Below are positions 1 to 6,632 of a DNA stretch of 13,367 bases, piece by piece. Position numbers and translations under genes: made by a program. Origin of the DNA: Dehalococcoidia bacterium (GTDB taxonomy: Bacteria; Chloroflexota; Dehalococcoidia; Dehalococcoidales; RBG-16-60-22); assembly GCA_030605045.1 (NCBI GenBank), contig JAUWBK010000010.1:1-13367 (forward strand), written 5' to 3'. Under the pieces are notes generated by a model, which was not told where the DNA came from, searched no databases, and was given only the letters and a program-made list of their open reading frames with translations. Numbering within the stretch: the first letter of the stretch is position 1; every line of letters starts with the position of its first letter.

Positions 1-1
1 G

Positions 2-274
2 CCTGCTAAAAAATTCATTGACGAGGTGAGTGAGAAAAAGCCACATATTCTGGGAATGTCAGCGCTGCTGACGACGACGATGCCGGTTATGGGCAAGGTC
101 ATCAAAGCATTGGAAGAAGCTGGTCTGCGTTCCAGTGTCAAGGTGATTGTCGGTGGAGCGCCAGTAACCCAGGATTACGCCAATTATATTGGCGCCGATG
201 CCTATGCTCATGACGGAGGCAAAGCTGTCCCAGTGTGTAAGCAGTTGCTGGTGTATAGATATCACTACAAGTGA
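2..274 (+). CDS. Corrinoid (B12-binding) protein of a methyltransferase system, C-terminal part only
   Basis: The reading frame is open from the left edge, so the start and the cobalt-ligand motif DxHxxG lie outside the window. What remains is the last third of a Rossmann-like B12-binding domain: a strand ILGMSALLTTTMP, a helix MGKVIKALEEAGL, a strand VKVIVGGAPVT, then the IGADAYAHDGGKAV segment. This is the typical end of MtaC/MtbC/MtvC-type corrinoid proteins, which carry the methyl group on cobalt between two methyltransferases in the cytoplasm. The segment before the GTG at 26 (PAKKFIDE) continues the family pattern, so that GTG is not the real start. Homologues usually end close to the final Leu-Leu; here seven further residues (VYRYHYK) are encoded by a hairpin sequence. 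It is probably co-transcribed with the URO-D gene 46 bases downstream. The family call is firm; its methyl donor cannot be read from this fragment. Confidence 0.9.
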   Translation, partial: PAKKFIDEVSEKKPHILGMSALLTTTMPVMGKVIKALEEAGLRSSVKVIVGGAPVTQDYANYIGADAYAHDGGKAVPVCKQLLVYRYHYK

Positions 275-279
275 TATCT
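257..279 (+). repeat. Perfect inverted repeat (hairpin) across the corrinoid gene stop codon
   Basis: AGATATCACT at 257-266 and AGTGATATCT at 270-279 are exact reverse complements separated by the triplet ACA. The stem is 10 bp, extendable by a G-U and an A-U pair. The stop codon TGA (272-274) lies in the right arm. No T-run follows, so it is not a standard intrinsic terminator. It could be an mRNA-stabilising or processing hairpin that keeps corrinoid protein levels above those of the downstream methyltransferases, or a protein-binding palindrome. The structure is certain; the role is inferred. Confidence 0.7.
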
Positions 280-320
280 GTTCATTGTTAGTAGTTTAGC
301 AGAAAAAGACGTAACCTGAA

Positions 321-1442
321 ATGGAAATGACGCAGAAGCAGCGGATTTTGGCGGTGGCAAGGGGAGAGCACTTGGACAAACTCCCCTTCGGGGCGCGTAT
401 CGATGTTTGGTACAACTACCACTCCGCCCATAATACCCTCCCGGAAAAGTATCAGGGCTGGAGTCAGACCGATATTCTCCGTGACTTGGGTACCGGCGCT
501 CAGTATCGCTTCTTTTCTGTGGTTAAGGAAGAATACCAGGATATGGAGGTGGTGGAAAAGCGCGCTCCGCCATATATAGACACGGAGTATCGAACGCCCC
601 TCGGTACAGTCTCGAAGAAAGAGATATTTGATAGTTCCGAGGGTCCCTGGATTAAATACGAGATGGAGAAGATTTTTAAGAGTGAGAAGGACTACCCGGT
701 AATCAAGTATGTTATGGAGCATACCATCCCGGTGGACGATTTTGAGGCCTACCACAAGGTGCGCGACGAAGTTGGTGAGGATGGCATGGTAATGACCGCC
801 GCCGGCGGGCTCTGGTCGCCAGTGCAGCGTGTCATGCGCGAAATCATGGGCTATGAACTATTCTTTTATGAGCTCGCCGACCACCCGGCAGAGGTAGAGG
901 AGCTGATCGAAGTCATGAAGGACCTGGAGAGGAGAAAATTCCAGGTAGCGATGAACTGTGACTTGGAAATCTTTAACGTCTGTGCAAACTGGAGTGATGA
1001 CATCCATACGCCGGTATTTAAAAAATACTTCACCCCCTGGTTTCAAGAGGTATGTGATTTCATCCATGCCCACGGTCGGCTGGTGATGGCGCATACCGAT
1101 GGGGAAATGAGGAGGCTTAACCCTCTGTTTCGGGAGACTGGCATTGATATTGCCGAGGCAATAACGCCAGCACCGCAGACCCTGGTTACCATGAAAGAGT
1201 TTAGGCAAGAGCTGGGTGACGAGGTGACCATTTGGGGAGGTATCCCCTCAATATTATTCGAACCTATGTACAGCGACGAAGACTTTGACACCTATATCAA
1301 AAACATGTTCCAGGAAATGGCACCCGGCTACCGGTTCATCGTGGGGATGGGTGATAACCTGCCTTTTGACGGCGATATTAACCGCGTCCGCCGGGTAGTC
1401 GAGCTTATTGACCAGTACGGGACTCTACCGATTCAAGATTAA
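321..1442 (+). CDS. URO-D superfamily protein, candidate corrinoid-dependent methyltransferase (no HxC zinc motif)
   Basis: This 373-residue protein has the URO-D/MtaA barrel pattern: an N-terminal MTQKQRILAVARGE segment typical of the family, a central GLWSPVQRVMREIMG stretch, HTDGEMR at residues 258-264 where MtaA-type enzymes carry H-x-C, then GGIPS and GMGDNLPFDGDI (about 343-354). The lack of H-x-C argues against an MtaA-like thiol methyltransferase. Lying right behind a corrinoid protein gene suggests a substrate:corrinoid methyltransferase, as seen for URO-D-like O-demethylase components. True haem-pathway HemE is unlikely given the length and context. An in-frame stop at 312-314 limits the start to ATG 321 or ATG 327. 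No clear Shine-Dalgarno precedes either, so translation may be coupled to the upstream gene. The substrate is unknown. Confidence 0.8.
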   Translation: MEMTQKQRILAVARGEHLDKLPFGARIDVWYNYHSAHNTLPEKYQGWSQTDILRDLGTGAQYRFFSVVKEEYQDMEVVEKRAPPYIDTEYRTPLGTVSKKEIFDSSEGPWIKYEMEKIFKSEKDYPVIKYVMEHTIPVDDFEAYHKVRDEVGEDGMVMTAAGGLWSPVQRVMREIMGYELFFYELADHPAEVEELIEVMKDLERRKFQVAMNCDLEIFNVCANWSDDIHTPVFKKYFTPWFQEVCDFIHAHGRLVMAHTDGEMRRLNPLFRETGIDIAEAITPAPQTLVTMKEFRQELGDEVTIWGGIPSILFEPMYSDEDFDTYIKNMFQEMAPGYRFIVGMGDNLPFDGDINRVRRVVELIDQYGTLPIQD

Positions 1443-1455
1443 ACCCACAGCATTT

Positions 1456-1462
1456 GAGGAGG
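1456..1462 (+). promoter_or_regulatory. Ribosome binding site that fixes the start of the MtaA-like gene
   Basis: GAGGAGG lies six bases before ATG 1469. The frame is open back to a TTG at 1454, but that codon directly abuts this ribosome site and would translate it as Arg-Arg-Arg, so ATG 1469 is the preferred start. Confidence 0.8.
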
Positions 1463-1468
1463 AGAGAG

Positions 1469-2503
1469 ATGACCGCTGAGACTAATGGAGAAAAACCAGA
1501 CCTGACGCCAAGGCGAAGGTTTTTAGCTAACTTAATGGGAGGCAGAAAGGGTAAGCGTATTTCCGTTTCCAATCCTACCTCTATCGTTTGTGTTGAAGTT
1601 ATAAATAAGGTAGGTGTCCATTTTCCGGAGGCGCACGTCGATGCCAGACAAATGGCTGAGCTGGCCGCGGCGGGCTATGAAATACTTGGCTTCGATACCA
1701 TAATGCCGGAGTTCAGCGTCCAGCAGGAAGCGGCCGCCCTTGGTTGTGAGGTGAATTGGGGTAGCGATACCATGATGCCCGAGGTGCTGTCGCATCCGGT
1801 GAAAGAGGTCAGTGATGTCGTCATCCCAGAGAATCTCTTGGAAAAACCGTCAATACGGGTGGTTCTGGAGGCCATCTCCTTACTCCGACACGAATATGGC
1901 GACCGGGTGGCGATTATTGGCAAGGTAATGGGTCCGTGGACAATATGCTATCATACCGTCGGGGTTGAGGACTTCCTTCTTATGACGCGGCTCGATCCCG
2001 ATGGAGTAAGGGCACTGCTTGATGCTTATATCCCGGTAACCGTCGCCTTTGCCAACGCTCAGCTGCGCGCCGGTGCTGATGTGGTAACCCTTCCCGACCA
2101 TGCCACCGGTGATATGATAAGCCCTAAAGACTATGCCGAATTTCTGGTGCCGATGCACCGCAAGATGCTACCCCAGATAGGCGGACCGACCATTCTCCAC
2201 ATTTGCGGCAAATGCCTTGACCGTATTCCGCTGATAATCACCGAGGGCTATGATGGCTATCACTTCGAATGGAAAAATGACCCTAAGAAAGCGGTTGAGG
2301 CTGCCCAGAGTAAAATTTCGCTTCTGGGTGGCATCAGCAATATTGAAGGCCTGCTGCAAGGAACCCCTGATGATGTTTACCAGCAGGCCAGATACAATAT
2401 CGAAGCCGGGGTGGATTCTATTGGCCCGGAGTGTGCTATCTCACTGCAAACCCCGCTCGCCAATCTAAAGGCAATTGTGGCTGCGGCGGAAGAAGGCTAC
2501 TGA
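1469..2503 (+). CDS. MtaA/URO-D family methyltransferase with zinc-site motif
   Basis: This 344-residue protein resembles methylcobamide:coenzyme M methyltransferases (MtaA/MtbA). It begins with TPRRRFLANLMGGR, followed by FPEAHVDARQMAELAAAGYE and the family-typical GFDTIMPEFSVQQEAAALGCEV. The zinc/thiolate site is visible as H244-x-C246 plus a distal Cys in GPECAI (C322), as in MtaA; an extra Cys (C249) follows the first pair. MtaA enzymes move methyl groups between methylcobalamin proteins and thiols. In bacteria such homologues occur with corrinoid proteins, and their acceptor is often unknown. It starts 26 bases after the preceding URO-D gene, in the same direction, so the first three genes form a probable operon. 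The next gene is convergent with a 21-base gap, which ends the operon. Fold and zinc site: high confidence. Use of coenzyme M: not supported. Confidence 0.85.
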   Translation: MTAETNGEKPDLTPRRRFLANLMGGRKGKRISVSNPTSIVCVEVINKVGVHFPEAHVDARQMAELAAAGYEILGFDTIMPEFSVQQEAAALGCEVNWGSDTMMPEVLSHPVKEVSDVVIPENLLEKPSIRVVLEAISLLRHEYGDRVAIIGKVMGPWTICYHTVGVEDFLLMTRLDPDGVRALLDAYIPVTVAFANAQLRAGADVVTLPDHATGDMISPKDYAEFLVPMHRKMLPQIGGPTILHICGKCLDRIPLIITEGYDGYHFEWKNDPKKAVEAAQSKISLLGGISNIEGLLQGTPDDVYQQARYNIEAGVDSIGPECAISLQTPLANLKAIVAAAEEGY

Positions 2504-2524
2504 ACTATCGCTTAGAGCCAACGG

Positions 2525-3427
2525 CTAATCTTCCCTCTTTTCTTTCAAGAACTCTTCGGCAAGCTGTACCGCTTCATTGGCTGATATGTCCAGGGGCTCC
2601 TCGTATTTAACCTCAATGTAGTCTTTTTCCAGCTCCTCAATATAAGTTTGGAACTCGGGGTTGTGGCTGGCCATGAAGCTAAGTTTTGCCTCGAACTCCT
2701 CAACTTCTCGGTCCAGGTCTGAGATGTCCAAATTAAGGCGGAGCGGACTGCTTAGCCTTCTGACTACGGCTCGTATCGACTTAGGGTTACGGGGGATGAC
2801 GATATTGAACTCGGGGTAGTAAGTAGCTCGGGCAGTAATGCTCACCATCGGTACCTGCTTTTGCTGACAAATGTAGAGCAGTGTCGTGCCAAACCGGCCT
2901 GGACCTTCGTAGTTGCTGAAAGGCATGCCGTATTTCTGCATCTCCTTCTTGAGCTGTTCCGAACTGCACGCGCAAGAAACCGCCGGTTCTTTGGTATGCG
3001 GAGTCTTGTCGAGGACACCACCGAGAAGGTAAATTCTAGCCACGGCAAACTCTTCAACAACACTCAGGATAGCCTCGGCGTATTCTTCCCAGTTGAGATT
3101 TGGTTCGGTGCCCAGGAAGAGAATCAAATCATTATCGGCATTGGGGTTGAGCCAGTAGAAGAACTGGTTTTGGGGAAAGTGGTGCTCTTTAAGCAGGCCG
3201 TCCTCAATTTTTATTTGGGGTCGGAGTGAAAGTTGTCCCGGCACCTGGAAGATTTGGAATCTGGCGATGGGTATTTCGGCGAATCGCTTCGCCCCCAGTT
3301 TCCTGACCAGGTAGCGGGTGCTTCCAGTGGCTGCCTCTCCACCATCGACCCATCCGCCGATGCCACAAACGAGATAAGGATGCCTTAACTTCGGTTTCTC
3401 CGTGATGATTACATTCCCTCTGTCCAT
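2525..3427 (-). CDS. PAC2 family protein
   Basis: This 300-residue protein has PAC2-family (proteasome assembly chaperone 2-like) features: an N-terminal LVCGIGGWVDGGEAATGST segment matching the family's G-W-x-D-x-G-x-A-A signature, a central ILFLGTEPNLNW strand-loop, IYLLGGVLD, YEGPGRFGTTLLYIC and VSITARATYYPEFNI. The C-terminal third is rich in Glu and Leu (about residues 230-300) and probably forms a helical hairpin or coiled coil. Bacterial PAC2 proteins are widespread in Actinobacteria, Chloroflexi and archaea, but their function is poorly known. No proteasome gene is in this window. ATG 3427 is preceded by an excellent ribosome site (AAAGGAGGTG on the minus strand). It lies 26 bases downstream of the hydrolase gene and is probably transcribed with it. 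Confidence 0.8.
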   Translation of the reverse strand: MDRGNVIITEKPKLRHPYLVCGIGGWVDGGEAATGSTRYLVRKLGAKRFAEIPIARFQIFQVPGQLSLRPQIKIEDGLLKEHHFPQNQFFYWLNPNADNDLILFLGTEPNLNWEEYAEAILSVVEEFAVARIYLLGGVLDKTPHTKEPAVSCACSSEQLKKEMQKYGMPFSNYEGPGRFGTTLLYICQQKQVPMVSITARATYYPEFNIVIPRNPKSIRAVVRRLSSPLRLNLDISDLDREVEEFEAKLSFMASHNPEFQTYIEELEKDYIEVKYEEPLDISANEAVQLAEEFLKEKRED

Positions 3428-3453
3428 CTTATCACCTCCTTTATGTCCTCAAA

Positions 3454-4452
3454 TCAGTGTAATAGGTTATAGGCGTTGGTCTGGCACATCATTTTGACGT
3501 GCTCATCCGGTACCCCTTTGAATAAGAAGCCAAGAATGAGCTTTCTCATTGCTTCCCAGGGTAGTCCGGTCTCAATATGGCCGCAATCAGAGCCGAAGAC
3601 GATTCTCTCCGGCCCAACCGCTTTGTAAAAAGCTATGGTCTCATCCCAGGTGAAGGCAGGAGGAGCCAGGTGCATGGCATAGATGCCGATATACGCACCC
3701 ATATCGGCAAGCATCTTGGCCTGTTCCGGGGTTACCATGGTGAACGGGTAATTGACATGGGCTATCTCAATGCGTTGTATGCCCATCTTCACTGCTTCCC
3801 TGACGACGGCAAAGCGCTCTTTTGTGCTCTGGTGGCATAGACCAAGAACCATATCGGTTTCTGCCATGAGTGCCAGTATCTCCTTCAGCTCGGGGACAAC
3901 GTTACCATCTTCATCGGTTAAAGATATACCGCCGCCCCTGGGGTGACCGGTTACTTTACGGTGATGGGCGGCGTCCATATTGGGCATCCAGACGTATTTG
4001 CCACCAACCCGGTAACTCGCCACCACCGCATCGGGATTGAGTCCGCCAACCGCATAATTGAGAACCACGCCGCCGAAGAGCTCGAATTTTTTCTTATTGT
4101 GCTCCTCAGCCCATTTGTCAACTACCTTTTGCGTCAGCACGACTGATGGGGAAGTGGGCAAAGTATGGTCTTTACAGACAATGCCAGCCTGACCCATCTC
4201 GCAGGCCTGGATGGCATATTCAATCTGGTCAAAGAGGCGGTTAGTGGTGGAAGATGGCCCGGTGTGCTGGTGTATGTCATAAGAACCACGAAGCAGGCTC
4301 CACATCCGTTCGTTGTCAAAGTTAGGCTGCTTCATGGCAGCCACCGGGTCTTCCGGGCCATAGAGTGAACTCCTGCCGCCGATGCCTATTATATCGTCAA
4401 TTCGTTTTTGATATTCTGGAGTCAGGGACAATTCGAAAATTTCCTCTGCCAT
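3454..4452 (-). CDS. Amidohydrolase-superfamily protein, DUF6282-like
   Basis: This 332-residue cytoplasmic protein (no signal peptide) has a metal-hydrolase ligand pattern in barrel order: D59-I-H61-Q-H63 followed by TGPSS, then K94-D-H96 after strand AGIVC, H206 in GLCHQS, H231 in IEIAHVN, and D288 in VFGSDCGH. This order (HxH, Lys or His, His, His, Asp) fits amidohydrolase/PHP-like TIM barrels. The D-x-H-x-H-x-G-P start with a following K-D-H fits DUF6282 proteins as I recall them. The reaction is unknown; hydrolysis of an amide, lactone or ester, or a decarboxylation, is possible. The start has a strong ribosome site (AAGGAGGTG, minus strand) and sits just downstream of a perfect -10 box. 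It is divergent from the dehydrogenase gene and may share its control region. An N-terminal extension of about 55 residues precedes the barrel. Confidence 0.75.
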   Translation of the reverse strand: MAEEIFELSLTPEYQKRIDDIIGIGGRSSLYGPEDPVAAMKQPNFDNERMWSLLRGSYDIHQHTGPSSTTNRLFDQIEYAIQACEMGQAGIVCKDHTLPTSPSVVLTQKVVDKWAEEHNKKKFELFGGVVLNYAVGGLNPDAVVASYRVGGKYVWMPNMDAAHHRKVTGHPRGGGISLTDEDGNVVPELKEILALMAETDMVLGLCHQSTKERFAVVREAVKMGIQRIEIAHVNYPFTMVTPEQAKMLADMGAYIGIYAMHLAPPAFTWDETIAFYKAVGPERIVFGSDCGHIETGLPWEAMRKLILGFLFKGVPDEHVKMMCQTNAYNLLH

Positions 4453-4479
4453 TTTGATAACACCTCCTTCTTAAAGTAT

Positions 4480-4485
4480 ATTATA
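4480..4485 (-). promoter_or_regulatory. -10 box of the hydrolase/PAC2 transcription unit
   Basis: On the minus strand the sequence reads TATAAT, a perfect sigma-70 -10 hexamer, 27 bases before the hydrolase ATG and just upstream of its ribosome site. This implies a very short leader of about 20 bases. No good -35 hexamer is seen 16-18 bases upstream (the region reads TATTTT), so an activator may be needed, or the box may be fortuitous in AT-rich DNA. Confidence 0.45.
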
Positions 4486-4521
4486 ACAACGTTTACTTCT
4501 CAAAATAGACCTGAAGCCTCG

Positions 4522-4555
4522 ACTGTTTGACGAATACAGTTAGATGTAATAAATT
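4522..4555 (+). promoter_or_regulatory. Candidate promoter with overlapping operator-like palindrome for the dehydrogenase operon
   Basis: TTGACG (4527-4532) matches five of six -35 bases and is followed, after 17 bases, by TAAATT (4550-4555), four of six -10 bases. A palindrome ACTGT-N9-ACAGT (4522-4526 and 4536-4540) brackets the -35 hexamer, as a repressor operator would. The inferred transcript has a leader of about 70 bases before TTG 4634. I see no cobalamin or other recognisable riboswitch in it. This is the longest gene-free stretch in the window (4453-4633). Confidence 0.4.
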
Positions 4556-4617
4556 TATGCTAACGGTCTTGGATAGATGTAAGCAACTGTTGTCCAGCTC
4601 GGCAAAGCAATAAAAGG

Positions 4618-4625
4618 AAAGGAGG
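4618..4625 (+). promoter_or_regulatory. Ribosome binding site supporting a TTG start
   Basis: AAAGGAGG lies eight bases before TTG 4634. The only in-frame upstream ATG (4577) is immediately followed by a stop codon, so TTG 4634 is the likely start of the dehydrogenase. Confidence 0.8.
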
Positions 4626-4633
4626 CATTAAAG

Positions 4634-6124
4634 TTGGCAATCTTAGAGGAACCGATAAAAGAGGTAAAAACAATCAAAAACTTTATCGGTGGAGAATGGG
4701 TTGAATCGAAAGGCGAGATTAAAGATGTGGTAAATCCGGCCACTGGCAAGGCAATTGCCAGAGTTCCAATCTCAACCAAAGAAGAAATAGAGGCCGCTAT
4801 AGAAGCGGCCAAAGAGGCTTTCCCTGACTGGAGAAGAACGACGCCACTGTCTCGTACCCGGCGTCTCTTCAGATTAAAAGAGTTACTGGAAGAGAATTTT
4901 GAGGAAATTAGTCGAATTCAGACACAGGAACACGGTAAGACGATAGATGAGTCAAGAGGGGAAACAAGGCGGGGCATTGAAAATGTAGAAGTTGCTTGCG
5001 GCATTCCTACACTGATGCAGGGCTACTTCTCAGAGGATATTGCCGCCGGCATAGATGAGTGGGTCATTCCAACGCCTTTAGGGGTTTTCGGGATAATAGG
5101 TCCGTTTAACTTCCCGTTTATGATTCCGCTTTGGTCGGCACCATATGCGGTGGCTACTGGAAACTGCGTCATTGTCAAACCCTCGAGCGAAGACCCCAAC
5201 AGCCAGATAAGACTGGCCGAGTTGGTGGATGAGGCTGGTTTCCCGCCCGGCGTGTGGAATGTAGTCAATGGGGGAAGAACTGTGGTATCGAGCCTGCTCG
5301 AGCATCCAGGCATTGCCGGAATAGCCTTCGTCGGCTCGACTCCGACAGCGAAAATTATTTACAAAGGTTGTGGTGAGACCGGTAAGAGAGTCATTGCTCA
5401 GGGTGGTGCCAAGAACTTTATGGCAGTGATGCCAGATGCCAATGTAAGTGCCACCATACCAGCTCTAATGACCTCTTTCTTCGGCAATACCGGTCAAAGA
5501 TGCTTGTCCGGTGCCGTTCTGGTCATTGTCGGTGAAGATGATAGCTTCTACAACGATTTTATGGACAAAGTTGTGGCTGCCGTATCCAGGATAATTATTG
5601 GTTATGGGCTTGATGACTCAGTCCAGATGGGGCCGCTGCGGGATAAGGAGAAAAAAGAAAGGGTTTTGGGATATATCGAAAGTGGTATCCAACAGGGGGC
5701 GAAACTCAGACTTGATGGCAGAGGAAAGGTAAAGATTGTTGGTGACTATCCTCAAACATGTTTCCTCGGTCCAACTATCTTCGAGAATGTTACCCCGGAA
5801 ATGAAAATAGGTAGTGAGGAAATCTTTGGGCCAGTAATGAGTGTTATGCGGGCGAAAAATCTAGATGAAGCCATAGAGATAGCTAATGCCAATCCATTTG
5901 GTAACGGCAATGCTATCTTTACCTCAAGTGGTAAAAGTGCCCGGGAATTCCAATACCAGATTACCAGCGGTAATGTCGGCATAAATATCGGCATAGTAGC
6001 GCCTATGGCATTCTTCCCATTCAGTGGCATGAAGGATTCGTTCTTTGGGACATTGCATACCCAGGGTCGAGAGGCAGTTCGTTTCTTCACCGAAAGTAAA
6101 GTTGTCATCCAGAGGTGGCTTTAG
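4634..6124 (+). CDS. mmsA: CoA-acylating (methyl)malonate-semialdehyde dehydrogenase
   Basis: This 496-residue aldehyde dehydrogenase converts malonate or methylmalonate semialdehyde with NAD and CoA to acetyl-CoA or propionyl-CoA plus CO2. Visible features are NFIGGEWVES at the N-terminus, the cofactor segment GPFNFPFMIPLW with N159, GSTPTA at 234, the nucleophile C290 in GNTGQRC, and EEIFGP at 395. The position that holds the general-base Glu in ordinary aldehyde dehydrogenases is Asn here (N261 in GGAKNFM). That is the hallmark of the CoA-acylating MmsA/IolA class, which release the thioester by CoA attack instead of hydrolysis. Length and cysteine position match IolA-type enzymes. It starts with TTG behind a perfect ribosome site and heads a four-gene run with the ferritin-like, aminotransferase and ADP-ribosylhydrolase genes. 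The class is well supported; malonate versus methylmalonate semialdehyde cannot be settled. Confidence 0.9.
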   Translation: MAILEEPIKEVKTIKNFIGGEWVESKGEIKDVVNPATGKAIARVPISTKEEIEAAIEAAKEAFPDWRRTTPLSRTRRLFRLKELLEENFEEISRIQTQEHGKTIDESRGETRRGIENVEVACGIPTLMQGYFSEDIAAGIDEWVIPTPLGVFGIIGPFNFPFMIPLWSAPYAVATGNCVIVKPSSEDPNSQIRLAELVDEAGFPPGVWNVVNGGRTVVSSLLEHPGIAGIAFVGSTPTAKIIYKGCGETGKRVIAQGGAKNFMAVMPDANVSATIPALMTSFFGNTGQRCLSGAVLVIVGEDDSFYNDFMDKVVAAVSRIIIGYGLDDSVQMGPLRDKEKKERVLGYIESGIQQGAKLRLDGRGKVKIVGDYPQTCFLGPTIFENVTPEMKIGSEEIFGPVMSVMRAKNLDEAIEIANANPFGNGNAIFTSSGKSAREFQYQITSGNVGINIGIVAPMAFFPFSGMKDSFFGTLHTQGREAVRFFTESKVVIQRWL

Positions 6125-6139
6125 AAAGGAGTAACCGCA

Positions 6140-6583
6140 ATGCAAATGCATACCTGCTCTCAGATTATTGGTTTTACCAGAGAGCTTGAAAATACATCGG
6201 CAAAGTTCTACGAAGCTTTGTCGCAGAAGTTTGCCAAGGAAGAAGATGTTTTCCTCTCTTTTGTCAAGGAAAATAAAAAATATTCAGCCGAGGTGGAAAG
6301 GACATACTACGGGGTTATCACCGATGCCATTGAGGGTTGCTTTGCCTTTGATATCAATCCGGATGAGTATGCTTTCCAAGCTGAGCTACCCGAGAAGGTA
6401 AGCTATGCTGAGGCTTTGGACAGGGCTATGGAGATAGAAGATAAAATCATAAAATTTTACTCGGATGCTGCCGAACAATCAAAGTCACTCATGGCCGATG
6501 TCCCCAGAGCTTTCGCCATGATTGTTAAGAAAAGAGGCGGCCGTGTTTCAATGTTGCAATCGCTTCTGGGTAAGGGAGCTTAG
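6140..6583 (+). CDS. Small ferritin-like/rubrerythrin-like four-helix protein with degenerate metal site
   Basis: This 147-residue protein has a helix pattern like rubrerythrin-type ferritin-like domains: helix A with ELENTSAKFYEAL (E17, Y24), helix B with ENKKY (44-48) where active members have E-E-x-x-H, helix C with EIEDKIIKFYSDA (E98, E100, Y107), and helix D with VKKRGGRVSML (129-139) in place of the second E-x-x-H. The helix B His and the helix D Glu and His are missing, so a normal di-iron centre is unlikely. Three Cys (C6, C67 and none paired in a CxxC) do not make a rubredoxin site. It sits 15 bases after the dehydrogenase stop with AAAGGAG ahead of ATG 6140, so it is co-expressed with a CoA-acylating dehydrogenase and an aminotransferase. 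It could be a structural or regulatory partner. The fold assignment is from pattern only. Confidence 0.6.
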   Translation: MQMHTCSQIIGFTRELENTSAKFYEALSQKFAKEEDVFLSFVKENKKYSAEVERTYYGVITDAIEGCFAFDINPDEYAFQAELPEKVSYAEALDRAMEIEDKIIKFYSDAAEQSKSLMADVPRAFAMIVKKRGGRVSMLQSLLGKGA

Positions 6584-6632
6584 ATAGCGGCAACAGCAAG
6601 CATGAATTGAGAATCAAGGAAGGGAGGTAAAG

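Noticed and set aside
288..755. 155-codon open frame on the minus strand
   Set aside because: Overlaps the URO-D gene at 321-1442 in antisense, with no ribosome site or recognisable domain.
321..1442. HemE (uroporphyrinogen decarboxylase of haem synthesis)
   Set aside because: Length, motifs and corrinoid/methyltransferase context fit the methyltransferase branch of the superfamily; no other haem genes are nearby.
2515..2526. Small stem AGCC-AAC-GGCT between convergent genes
   Set aside because: Four base pairs with no T-run; too weak to call a terminator.
4556..4633. Possible cobalamin or other riboswitch in the dehydrogenase leader
   Set aside because: No B12-box or other conserved riboswitch core was recognised, and the leader is only about 70 bases long.
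4743..4810. Two inverted repeats (CTGGCAA/TTGCCAG and GGCCGCT/AGCGGCC) early in the dehydrogenase gene
   Set aside because: Short (7 bp) and inside a coding region; the second follows from repeated Glu-Ala-Ala codons. No sign of a regulatory role.
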